Assembly (NCBI RefSeq): GCF_012927345.1
Contig: NZ_JABBGJ010000062.1
Location: forward strand, 1 to 45,294
Length of the DNA stretch: 45,294 nucleotides
DNA from: Paraburkholderia polaris
Lineage (GTDB): Bacteria > Pseudomonadota > Gammaproteobacteria > Burkholderiales > Burkholderiaceae
Direction of reading: 5' to 3'
The first letter of the stretch is position 1, and the number at the start of each line of letters is the position of its first letter. The position numbers and the translations under genes are program-made. Below, one piece after another: positions 23,954 through 31,726 of the stretch. Under the pieces are notes generated by a model, which saw nothing but the letters and a program-made list of their open reading frames with translations, was not told the DNA's origin and did not search any database.

Positions 23954-24180
23954 TTAAATCTGTGCGACCTGGCGCCCTTCCAGCAACGCTCGGCACAAGA
24001 AACGTTCGCGCTGGGAGAGCGCCACACCGTCGCTCGCGAGCCGTTGCTCAAAACGCTGCGCGAGTGTGACTTCCTCAGCTTGTGATGCGGCGCTCGCGAG
24101 CCGCACATGCTGCACGACGAGCGGCAGCATGAAGTCGCAAAGCTGATGCACAGTGCGCAACGGCAACGCCGCATCGTACC
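23954..24180 (-). pseudogene. LuxR-family regulator remnant truncated at both ends
   Basis: The minus strand here encodes LPLRTVHQLCDFMLPLVVQH, then about 30 less conserved residues, then ALSQRERFLCRALLEGRQVA, which is the first part of a GerE/LuxR HTH, and stops at 23954 before the recognition helix. The same order appears in the intact regulator at 33372-34223 (LRHLGDFLFPLLELHV, then HLSKREYESCRHLIAGRTVP). The N-terminal sensor part is missing; upstream of about 24181 the DNA is a G/C hairpin repeat. It is a dead paralogue, and its deletion end sits next to the amidohydrolase ribosome site. Confidence 0.65.
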
Positions 24181-24242
24181 GGCGCCCCCCGCTCACGTGG
24201 GGACCAAAGGGGCCTTGCCCCCTCCGCGGGGGGGCAGACCGG
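24181..24242. repeat. G/C-rich hairpin repeat, copy 1
   Basis: GCCCCC (24217-24222) pairs with GGGGGC (24230-24235) inside a longer G/C-rich block. The 17-mer GCGGGGGGGCAGACCGG at 24226-24242 recurs identically at 26839-26855. Similar C-run/G-run hairpins are at 36964-36980 and 41812-41830. The element lies at the truncated end of the LuxR remnant, just before the serine hydrolase gene. Confidence 0.55.
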
Positions 24243-24295
24243 CACATGGGGCGTCTCTATAGTGGCCCGCAACTTAACCCAAAGGAAGATGGCCA

Positions 24296-25492
24296 ATGTC
24301 ACGCATCATGTGCGGCGCACCCGTGCCCGCCGAGGACCAGGTTACCCTCTCAAACTGGCGCACCGCGCCGTACAGCCAATGGGCGTTTCATAACGTCCGC
24401 CGTCTGCTGCCCACCGCGCCCATCCACGGAGAACCGCGGGGCACCAGCACTTTCGCAGCGGAGCCTGCACGCATGACCGATCTCGGCACGCTGACCTTCG
24501 AGACGCCCGCCGGCGAAACGTGGACACTCGAGCGCATGCTCAAGGCAACGAGCTCCGATGGCTTCCTCGTCATGCAGCACGGCACGATCGTGACCGAGCG
24601 CTACGACCATGGCCTCACGCCGGACTCGCCGCATTTGATCTTCTCGGTGACGAAATCGGTTGTCGGCCTGCTTGCGGGCGTGCTGGCGGACCTCGGGTTG
24701 CTCGACGTCGATGCGGCCGTCACGCACTACGTGCCCGCACTGCGCGGCAGCGCATTCGATGGCGCCACGGTGCGCCATTTGCTCGACATGACTGTGAGCA
24801 TTGACTTCGCGGAGGATTATCTCGACACGAGCGGCAACTTCTTGCGCTACCGTCGCGCTATGGGCTGGAATCCGCCGAGCGAACGCGACCCGATCGATCT
24901 GCGGCGCTTCCTCACCGAACTCAAGCGCGGCGAGCGCGCCCACGGCGAGGTCTTCCACTACAACTCGCCAACCACCGACGTTCTCGGTTGGGTACTCGAA
25001 AGCGCGGCGGCGCAGCCGCTCGACGCGCTGCTTTCGCGGCACATCTGGGCACCTATCGGCGCACGGCACGATGCCTATATGGCGCTCGACCGGCTCGGCG
25101 CGCCTCGCGCCGCCGCTGGCATGTGCGCGACACTCGCCGACCTGGCGCGCTTCGCGGAGATGGTGCGCTGCCGCGGTGTGGCGAACGGCCGTCAGGTTGT
25201 ACCCGGCGAGTGGATCGACGACGTGCTCGCCAACGGCAGCCGCGCTGCGTGGGACCACTCGACATGGGCCGATTTCCTGCCGGGCGGACGCTATCGCAGC
25301 AAGTGGTACGTCACCGGCGAATCGGGTAGCCCCTACATGGCGATCGGCATTCACGGTCAGTGGATCTACATCGACCCGGCCGCAGGCGTCGTGATCGTCC
25401 GGCTCTCAGCGCAGCCGCTGCCCGTTGACGACGCGGCAGACGCCCTCGCGCTCTGCGCCTACCGGGCCATCGTCCACCATCTCGCGGCCTGA
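24296..25492 (+). CDS. Serine hydrolase of the beta-lactamase/NylB (6-aminohexanoate-oligomer hydrolase) type
   Basis: This is a 398-residue protein of the class C beta-lactamase/esterase fold. The nucleophile motif is FSVTKS, with Ser117 and Lys120 (SxxK); the second motif is FHYNSPTTD with Tyr222 (YxN). The third, KTG-like position reads GIHGQWIYIDP, as in esterase or NylB-type members rather than true beta-lactamases. The length and the SxxK/Tyr spacing fit NylB (392 residues), which cleaves linear amide dimers. No export signal is visible, so it probably acts in the cytoplasm. The ATG at 24296 has AAAGGAAG upstream. It lies beside two amidohydrolases and polyamine-type transporter genes, so an amide or amino-amide substrate is plausible. 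Confidence 0.85.
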   Translation: MSRIMCGAPVPAEDQVTLSNWRTAPYSQWAFHNVRRLLPTAPIHGEPRGTSTFAAEPARMTDLGTLTFETPAGETWTLERMLKATSSDGFLVMQHGTIVTERYDHGLTPDSPHLIFSVTKSVVGLLAGVLADLGLLDVDAAVTHYVPALRGSAFDGATVRHLLDMTVSIDFAEDYLDTSGNFLRYRRAMGWNPPSERDPIDLRRFLTELKRGERAHGEVFHYNSPTTDVLGWVLESAAAQPLDALLSRHIWAPIGARHDAYMALDRLGAPRAAAGMCATLADLARFAEMVRCRGVANGRQVVPGEWIDDVLANGSRAAWDHSTWADFLPGGRYRSKWYVTGESGSPYMAIGIHGQWIYIDPAAGVVIVRLSAQPLPVDDAADALALCAYRAIVHHLAA

Positions 25493-25573
25493 GTGCGTGC
25501 TCGCTAAATTCTCTTGAATCCAAATCACGCCGTCCGCGTCGGACGGTCCCTTTAAGCCATGAAGGAAGGACCA

Positions 25574-26695
25574 ATGAAGAAGGGTAGTATCGAAAGGAGC
25601 ATGAAGGCAGTCTGTGCAGCGCTCGCGCTCGCAGGCCTCGCATGGCAGACCATGCCGTCGGCGAGGGCGGAAGACCAGGTTGTGAACGTGTACAACTGGG
25701 GTAATTCGATCGGCAAGGGCACCATCGCCAACTTCGAGAAGGCCACAGGTATCAAGGTCGAATATCAGGAGTTCGATTCGAACGATACGCTGCAGGCAAA
25801 GCTCCTGTCCGGCAACTCAGGCTACGACGTCGTGGTGCCCTCCGACATGTACTGGGCGCGCCAGATGCAGGCCGGTATCTTCCAGAAGATCGACAAGTCG
25901 AAGATTCCAAACTACGGCCTGCTCGACCCGACGATTCTCAAGATCCTCATGCAGGAAGATCCGGGCAACCAGTATGGCATTCCATGGTCGTGGGGTAGCG
26001 ACGGTCTCGGTATCAACGTCGAGAAGGTCAAAGCCGCCCTCGGCAACGATGTGCCGCTCGACAGCTGGGCGTTGCTGTTCGATCCGAAGTACGCGCAGAA
26101 GCTCAAGAGCTGCGGCATCTCCCTGCTTGACTCGCCCGTCGACGTGTTCGGCATGGCGCTCGTCTACCTGAAGAAAGACCCCAACACTATCAACCCCAAG
26201 GACTATCAGGAGGCCTACGAGCTGCTCAAAGGGATCCGTCCATACATCACACAGTTCAACAGCGCAAGCTACATCAACGACCTCGCCGGCGGCGACATCT
26301 GTATCGCGCTCGGCTGGTCAGGCGACGTAAATTCGGCACGCCTTGCTGCGCTATCGGCGAAAAAGTCCTACCACATCAAATACGTGATTCCGAACGAAGG
26401 CGCGGCGATGTGGTTCGACATGATGGCGATTCCGAAGGATGCGCCGCACGCGGGGAACGCGATGAAGTTCATCAACTTCGTCATTTCGACCCAGGAGGCA
26501 GCAAATCTGACGAACTACACGTCGTATCCGACGGCCGTACCGGCGGCGAAAGCACTCGTGCGTCCCGACGTGCTGGCCGATCCCGCTGTGTTTCCTGCGC
26601 CCGAGTTGTACCGCAAGATGTTCGTGAGCAAGCCGATGCCGCAGGATCTCACGCGCCTGCTGAACCGTCTCTGGGCCAAACTCAAGGTCGGCTAA
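25574..26695 (+). CDS. PotF-like polyamine-type ABC substrate-binding protein, copy 1
   Basis: This is a 373-residue periplasmic protein. The ATG at 25574 has AAGGAAGG upstream. A Sec signal (VCAALALAGLAWQTMPSARA) ends before EDQVV. The mature part follows PotF closely: VVNVYNWGNSIGKGTIANFE, SGYDVVVPSDMYWARQMQAG, SCGISLLDSPVDVFG, YINDLAGGDICIALGWSGDV, and MWFDMMAIPKDA. The putrescine pocket of E. coli PotF uses the tract YNWSDY; here it reads YNWGNS, and the EE before VF is VD, so the ligand may differ from putrescine. A very similar second copy follows at 26941. The PotGHI components are on the opposite strand at 29893-32863. Confidence 0.92.
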   Translation: MKKGSIERSMKAVCAALALAGLAWQTMPSARAEDQVVNVYNWGNSIGKGTIANFEKATGIKVEYQEFDSNDTLQAKLLSGNSGYDVVVPSDMYWARQMQAGIFQKIDKSKIPNYGLLDPTILKILMQEDPGNQYGIPWSWGSDGLGINVEKVKAALGNDVPLDSWALLFDPKYAQKLKSCGISLLDSPVDVFGMALVYLKKDPNTINPKDYQEAYELLKGIRPYITQFNSASYINDLAGGDICIALGWSGDVNSARLAALSAKKSYHIKYVIPNEGAAMWFDMMAIPKDAPHAGNAMKFINFVISTQEAANLTNYTSYPTAVPAAKALVRPDVLADPAVFPAPELYRKMFVSKPMPQDLTRLLNRLWAKLKVG

Positions 26696-28055
26696 CATTC
26701 CCCTCTCTGGCGGCTCCACCGCCAGTTGCGCCTGGCGGAGCCGACGGCGGCAGCCAGGCATGTTCTTCCCAGGCCTGCCCGCCGCGGGTCATTCCCTTGC
26801 CGCTTCGGCGTTGAATCGCAATGGTGTCTGCCCTGCCTGCGGGGGGGCAGACCGGGGATTTTGCTCCAGCTACATTTCTTCGCAGCCCAAACCATGCCGC
26901 CCGAACCGGGCGGTCACATTAGACTGCGGAGGAACGACGAGTGAATAGGAAAATCGCAAGGAGAATGAAGGCAATCTGTGCAGCGCTTGCGCTCGCAGGC
27001 CTCGCATGGCAGACCATGCCGTCGGCGAGGGCGGAAGACCAGGTTGTGAACGTGTACAACTGGGGCAACTCGATCGGCAAGGACACGATCGCCAACTTCG
27101 AGAAGGCCACAGGTATCAAGGTCGAATATCAGGAGTTCGATTCGAACGATACGCTGCAGGCAAAGCTCCTGTCCGGCAACTCGGGCTACGACGTCGTGGT
27201 GCCCTCCGACATGTACTGGGCGCGCCAGATGCAGGCCGGCATCTTCCAGAAGATCGATAAGTCGAAGATTCCGAACTACGGCCTGCTCGACCCCGAAATC
27301 ATGAAAATCCTTCGGCAGGACGATCCGGGCAACCAGTACGGCATTCCATGGTCGTGGGGCAGCGATGGTCTCGGTATCAACGTCGAGAAGGTCAAAGCCG
27401 CCCTCGGCAACGATGTGCCGCTCGATAGCTGGGCGTTGCTGTTCGATCCGAAGTACGCGCAGAAGCTCAAGAGCTGCGGCATCTCCCTGCTTGACTCTCC
27501 GCTCGACGCATTCGGCATGGCGCTCTTTTATCTGAAGAAAGACCCCAACACTATCAACCCCAAGGACTATCAGGAGGCCTACGAGCTGCTCAAAGGGATC
27601 CGTCCATACATCACGCAGTTCAACAGCGCAAGCTACATCAACGACCTCGCGGGCGGCGACATCTGTCTCGCGCTCGGCTGGTCAGGCGACGTGAACTCGG
27701 CGCGCCTTGCTGCCGTGTCGGCGAAAAAGTCCTACCACATCAAGTACGTGATTCCGAACGAAGGCACGGCGCTGTGGTTCGACATGATGGCGATTCCGAA
27801 GGGTGCGCCGCACCCCGAGAACGCGATGAAGTTCATCAACTTCGTCATTTCGACCCAGGAGGCAGCAAATCTGACGAACTACACGTCGTACCCTTCCGCC
27901 GTGCCGTCCGCGAAGGCGCTTGTGCGTCCCGAGGTGCTCACCGATCCGGCGGTGTTCCCGCCGCCCGAAGTCTATCGCAAGCTCTACGTGAGCACGCCCC
28001 TGCCGGCCGACCTCATGCGTCTGCAAAACCGTCTTTGGGCGAAGCTGAAGACTGA
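25601..28055. repeat. Tandem duplication of a ~1.1-kb potF-like coding unit
   Basis: The coding unit beginning at 25601 (ATGAAGGCAG) is repeated from 26965, an offset of 1364 bp. Long stretches are identical at the nucleotide level, for example around 25780-25850 versus 27144-27214. Differences gather near the start, around the LDSP(V/L)D segment and in the last ~70 codons. The 245-bp spacer is not duplicated. Confidence 0.85.
26696..26940. other. Spacer between the potF copies with competing hairpins and a G/C repeat
   Basis: CTGGCGG (26707-26713), CCGCCAG (26719-26725) and CTGGCGG (26732-26738) can form two mutually exclusive 7-bp hairpins. A further dyad is TCTGCCC (26827-26833) with GGGCAGA (26845-26851), which contains the G/C repeat shared with 24226-24242. 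No gene is seen. The second potF copy has a strong GGAGG just before its start. Confidence 0.5.
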
Positions 28056-28059
28056 CTGA
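26941..28059 (+). CDS. PotF-like polyamine-type ABC substrate-binding protein, copy 2
   Basis: This is a 372-residue paralogue of the preceding gene. The GTG at 26941 is chosen because GGAGGAACGACGA lies upstream; the internal ATG at 26965 has its AAGGAG too close. The signal peptide is almost identical to copy 1. The binding-site tracts are the same (YNWGNS, GWSGDV, WFDMMAIP) except LDSPLDAFG in place of LDSPVDVFG. The C-terminal tail differs most (RPEVLTDPAVFPPPEVYRKL). A retained second copy suggests either dosage or slightly different ligands for one PotGHI transporter. A 12-bp hairpin terminator follows. Confidence 0.92.
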   Translation: MNRKIARRMKAICAALALAGLAWQTMPSARAEDQVVNVYNWGNSIGKDTIANFEKATGIKVEYQEFDSNDTLQAKLLSGNSGYDVVVPSDMYWARQMQAGIFQKIDKSKIPNYGLLDPEIMKILRQDDPGNQYGIPWSWGSDGLGINVEKVKAALGNDVPLDSWALLFDPKYAQKLKSCGISLLDSPLDAFGMALFYLKKDPNTINPKDYQEAYELLKGIRPYITQFNSASYINDLAGGDICLALGWSGDVNSARLAAVSAKKSYHIKYVIPNEGTALWFDMMAIPKGAPHPENAMKFINFVISTQEAANLTNYTSYPSAVPSAKALVRPEVLTDPAVFPPPEVYRKLYVSTPLPADLMRLQNRLWAKLKTD

Positions 28060-28066
28060 TGTCTCG

Positions 28067-28093
28067 GTAACCGGCGGCTCTGCCGCCGGTTAC
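28067..28093 (+). terminator. Hairpin terminator after potF copy 2
   Basis: GTAACCGGCGGC (28067-28078) pairs perfectly with 28082-28093 across a three-base loop. It begins 7 bp after the stop codon at 28059. Only a weak T-run follows (ATGTTTG), but its position and strength make termination likely. It lies between convergent transcripts. Confidence 0.7.
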
Positions 28094-28258
28094 GCCAATG
28101 TTTGTCGCGGTAGAAAGTTTGATGGGAATGGGAGTTTGCGGCGCAACCAGCTTGATCCCACTTGCCGTAGGAGCCGCGCCTAATGAAATGTGCCATGCTG
28201 GGCGCGCAACGAAAAGCGGACCGTCGTACCGACCGGTCCGACTGCATCGCCAGTAGAC

Positions 28259-29839
28259 TCAGAACGCGTAGATGAGTTGAGTACCGAAGAGATCGTTCGA
28301 CTTCGCATACGAGCCGTCGCTGCGCAGGAATGTATCGTGCGTCGACCAGTCGTGACGATATTCCATCTTGATCGTGATCTGCTGCGTCGGATAAAACAGC
28401 AGGTCCAGCGCTACATCCTGGCGCACCGAGCCCTTGCATTCAAACCCATAGCCGCCATTCGCCTTCGACGCCGCGAGGCAACTCGCGCCAATGCCGAAGC
28501 CGTTGTACGGGTCCATGCCGTTGCCGTTTAGCAGGATACTGCTCGCGCCGCCGCCGTTCTTCTGGTCGGCCAGCACGTCGTAGCGCGCGGTCACGCCCAT
28601 GCGGCCGAGGCCTGGCACGTGGAACTTGCGGTTGGCGAGGAGCGACAGGCCATACCATTGCGCCGTCCCGCCGTTGTATGCCGCATTCCCCTGCTGGCCG
28701 TAGTCGAGTTCCGCGTTGTACTGCATATCCGCGGTCTGATAGGTCATATCGGCTTCGCTGAAGAAGAACGTACCGAACGGGCTCGACGACTGGCCGCCCG
28801 CGCCGTAGACCGGTAGCGGATTGCCGTTCGGGCCCACGCCCTGGATCAGCGTCTGGCGGCCGATATTGAACGAACCGCCGATGTCGAGCGCGCCCGACCA
28901 CGTATAGTCCACGCGCGCCGTGAAGGTCGGCACCCTGTTGCTGGTCGTGACCGGGTCGCCCAACGCATTGGTGCCTGTCTGGATCTGCGAGCCCGACGTG
29001 TGGAACTGTTCGTTGCCGAGCATGAACTTCCACGCCCAGTTGCTGCCCTCGCCCATGTAGTTCAGGCCCACGCCCACGTAGGCGCCTGGATCCGAGAAGT
29101 CATACAGCAGGTTGTGCGTGAGGGTCAGCATCTGGGTGGACTGCTGCACCTCATAGCCGCCGAAGCTCGGCATCAGACCCGCGACGACCGAGGTCGTCAT
29201 CGAGAACGGCACTGTAATCACCGCCGTATTCAGTATGTCCGAGGCGGTGCTGTTGTGCTCGTTTAACAGCGAGATGCCATAGCCGCGATTGGGCATCAGC
29301 GTGACTTCCGCCGACGGCGCGAGCGGGCCGACGCCGAACGTCTTCTTGATGTCGAGGAACACGTCGCCGAACGTGCTGTTGTAGTACTGGTACTCGCTCG
29401 CATGGTTCGCGAACAGGAACGACGCGCTGCCGAGGCCGCGGTTATAGATGTAGGTCGGGTCCAGGTAGCCCGTTACCGAAAGGCCGGCGATCGGACCCGT
29501 GGTGGCCGCGTCCGTGAGCGCATCGACCTTCAACTGCTGGTTTGAGATCTGCTGCTTCATCTGGTCGACTTCGTCGTTCGTCAGTTGGGCCCGCGCGCTG
29601 CCGTAGTCAGGCGAGGACGCATCCACCGCGGCCGGCGCTGCGACAGGCGGTCCCGCATCGGAAGCGCCCGCGCTCTTCCCCGTCCCGGCGGCCATCTGTC
29701 CTGCCCGCAGTTGCTTCACCTCCTTCTGCAGCGCCTGAAGCTGTTTCTCAAGCGTCTTGATCTCGTCGCTGGTGGTGTCCGCCACGGCGACAGCCGGCAG
29801 GACACCGGCCACCATGAGGCAGATTAGCTTCTTTTTCAT
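28259..29839 (-). CDS. DUF3138 outer-membrane porin-like protein
   Basis: This is a 526-residue exported protein. A Sec signal (MKKKLICLMVAGVLPAVAVA) is followed by a short coiled coil (EIKTLEKQLQALQKEVKQLR) and an Ala/Pro/Ser linker, then from about residue 115 a long region of alternating beta-strand character with many Tyr, Gly and Asn and the C-terminal aromatic end (LFGTQLIYAF) that marks outer-membrane barrels. I place it in DUF3138. The coiled coil resembles the periplasmic stalk of oligomeric porins. It follows PotI by 53 bp on the same strand and so is probably the last gene of the potGHI operon. It would give the transported compound a path across the outer membrane, which is inference. 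Confidence 0.85.
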   Translation of the reverse strand: MKKKLICLMVAGVLPAVAVADTTSDEIKTLEKQLQALQKEVKQLRAGQMAAGTGKSAGASDAGPPVAAPAAVDASSPDYGSARAQLTNDEVDQMKQQISNQQLKVDALTDAATTGPIAGLSVTGYLDPTYIYNRGLGSASFLFANHASEYQYYNSTFGDVFLDIKKTFGVGPLAPSAEVTLMPNRGYGISLLNEHNSTASDILNTAVITVPFSMTTSVVAGLMPSFGGYEVQQSTQMLTLTHNLLYDFSDPGAYVGVGLNYMGEGSNWAWKFMLGNEQFHTSGSQIQTGTNALGDPVTTSNRVPTFTARVDYTWSGALDIGGSFNIGRQTLIQGVGPNGNPLPVYGAGGQSSSPFGTFFFSEADMTYQTADMQYNAELDYGQQGNAAYNGGTAQWYGLSLLANRKFHVPGLGRMGVTARYDVLADQKNGGGASSILLNGNGMDPYNGFGIGASCLAASKANGGYGFECKGSVRQDVALDLLFYPTQQITIKMEYRHDWSTHDTFLRSDGSYAKSNDLFGTQLIYAF

Positions 29840-29892
29840 TCATTGTTCTCCTGATTGGTCTTATTGCGAATCACGTAATGAAGCAGGGTGAA

Positions 29893-30798
29893 TCAAACCT
29901 TGGCCGGATTGAGCTTGCTGGGCGCTTTTCCAGCGGCGGGCGCCCTCTTCTGATCCTCGTTCGCCTCCGAAATAAACGCCCGGTGGATGTCGCGCATGCG
30001 CTTACGTTCGCGACTCTGCATCCAACGGTTCACGCCCACCACGCCGGTGGTGACAAGGCAAATGAAGATCGTGGCGAGCGCGTTCATCTCCGGATTCAGG
30101 CCGAGACGCACGCGCGAATAGACGACGAGCGGCAGCGTGGTCGAGCCCGGGCCTGAGAGGAACGCCGACAGAATCAGATCGTCAATCGAGACCGTGAAGG
30201 AGAGCAGCCCCGAGACCAGCGCCTGCGAAATAAGGGGTAGCGTGATGACGAAAAACACCTTCAATGGCGTGGCGCCGAGATCGAGTGCGGCTTCTTCGAA
30301 CGCCAGGTTCAGTTCTTTCATGCGCGACTGCACGATGATCGCCACGAATGAGACACATAGCATCACGTGGCCGATCCAGATCGTCACTAGTCCGCGGCCG
30401 GCAGGCCAGTCGAACACCTGCTCCATGGCCACGAAGAGCAGCAGCAGCGAAATCCCCATAATCACCTCAGGAATCACGAGCGGCGCATTGATCATTGCCG
30501 TGAACAAGGTAAAGCCCTTGAAGCGGCCCATGCGTGCAAGCACGAAGCCCGCCCAGGTGCCGACCACTACCGAAGAAAAGGCGGTCAGCAAGGCGATCTT
30601 TAGGGACAGCCACGCGCCGGCGAGCAGCTCGGCGTCGTGCAGCACAGCTCCGTACCACTTCAATGAAAAACCGGCCCAGACGGTGACGAGGTTTGAACTG
30701 TTGAACGAGTACACCACCAGGCTGATGATCGGGATGTACAGGAACAGAAATCCGAGCGTGAGTACGCTCGTGGAAAGGATGCGGTTTGGCTTGATCAT
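29893..30798 (-). CDS. potI: Polyamine ABC transporter permease, PotI family
   Basis: This is a 301-residue inner-membrane permease. The ATG at 30798 is chosen because GGAGGAACGCAA precedes it and it overlaps the PotH stop (ATGA); the open frame itself runs on upstream as an artefact. It shows six hydrophobic segments, first STSVLTLGFLFLYIPIISLV, and the ABC-coupling loop ELNLAFEEAALDLGATPLKV followed by FFVITLPLISQALVSG. FTVSIDDLILSAFLSGPG is typical of PotI/PotC. The C-terminal tail is lysine/alanine-rich (KRAPAAGKAPSKLNPAKV). It is coupled to PotH and would pair with it to form the membrane pore for a compound delivered by the PotF-like proteins. Confidence 0.94.
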   Translation of the reverse strand: MIKPNRILSTSVLTLGFLFLYIPIISLVVYSFNSSNLVTVWAGFSLKWYGAVLHDAELLAGAWLSLKIALLTAFSSVVVGTWAGFVLARMGRFKGFTLFTAMINAPLVIPEVIMGISLLLLFVAMEQVFDWPAGRGLVTIWIGHVMLCVSFVAIIVQSRMKELNLAFEEAALDLGATPLKVFFVITLPLISQALVSGLLSFTVSIDDLILSAFLSGPGSTTLPLVVYSRVRLGLNPEMNALATIFICLVTTGVVGVNRWMQSRERKRMRDIHRAFISEANEDQKRAPAAGKAPSKLNPAKV

Positions 30799-31712
30799 TT
30801 GCGTTCCTCCAGCTCTTTGACCTGGTAGTACTGAAAGAGGGCCATTGGTACGAGCAGCAGGAGCACCATCGCGACCGTCACGGCCGACGCCATCGGCCAG
30901 TCCATGTTGTTGAAAAACTCGTCCCACATGACGCGGCCGATCATCAGCGTGTCCGCGCCGCCGAGCAGCTCGGGAATCACGTACTCGCCCACCGCAGGAA
31001 TAAAGACCAGCAGACTGCCGGCGATGATCCCGTTCTTCGACAGGGGCAACGTAATCTTCGTGAAGGCCACCCATGGCTTGGCGCCGAGGTCGTACGCGGC
31101 CTCCAGCAGCGTGAGGTTCATCTTGACGAGGTGCGCGTAGAGCGGCATCACCATGAACGGCAGATAGGAATAGACCATGCCGATATAGACGCCCGCATTG
31201 CTGTGATAGAGGTGCAGCGGCGAGTGGATAAGACCGACGGCCATCAGCGCGTGGTTGAGCAGGCCATCATCCTTGAGGATGCCGATCCATGCATAAACGC
31301 GGATCAGGAACGAGGTCCAGAACGGCAGCATCACGCCCATCATCAGCAGGTTGCGTGTGGCCGGGTTCGAACGCGCGATGTAGTAGGCAATCGGGTAGCC
31401 GATCAGCAGGCAAAGCAGCGTGGAGATCGCCGCAATCTTGACGGAGCTGACGTAGGTGGCGATGTACAAGTCGTCCTGCAGCAGGAAGGCGTAGTGGCCG
31501 AGCTGCAGCGCGAAATGCACCATGCCATCCTTTATCTCGACGAGATTCGTGTAGGGCGGAACGCCCATCATCTGGTCGGCGAAGCTGATCTTGAGAACTA
31601 GCACGAACGGTACGGCGAAGAACAGCGTGAGCCACGCGAACGGCACGCCGATGACGGTGATGCGGCCCGAGGGCGCGAAGCGCGAGAACGCGCGAGCGAT
31701 GGAGGAGCTCAT
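30795..31712 (-). CDS. potH: Polyamine ABC transporter permease, PotH family
   Basis: This is a 305-residue inner-membrane permease. The first membrane segment is VIGVPFAWLTLFFAVPFVLV, and the conserved block FWTSFLIRVYAWIGILKDDG is typical of PotH/PotB. The coupling loop is NLTLLEAAYDLGAKPWVAFT followed by KITLPLSKNGIIAGSLLVFIP. The start ATG at 31712 has AAGGAG 11 bases upstream. It begins 14 bp after the ATPase stop and its stop overlaps the PotI start by 4 bp, so the three genes are tightly coupled. Confidence 0.94.
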   Translation of the reverse strand: MSSSIARAFSRFAPSGRITVIGVPFAWLTLFFAVPFVLVLKISFADQMMGVPPYTNLVEIKDGMVHFALQLGHYAFLLQDDLYIATYVSSVKIAAISTLLCLLIGYPIAYYIARSNPATRNLLMMGVMLPFWTSFLIRVYAWIGILKDDGLLNHALMAVGLIHSPLHLYHSNAGVYIGMVYSYLPFMVMPLYAHLVKMNLTLLEAAYDLGAKPWVAFTKITLPLSKNGIIAGSLLVFIPAVGEYVIPELLGGADTLMIGRVMWDEFFNNMDWPMASAVTVAMVLLLLVPMALFQYYQVKELEERK

Positions 31713-31726
31713 GGACGGTGCTCTCC

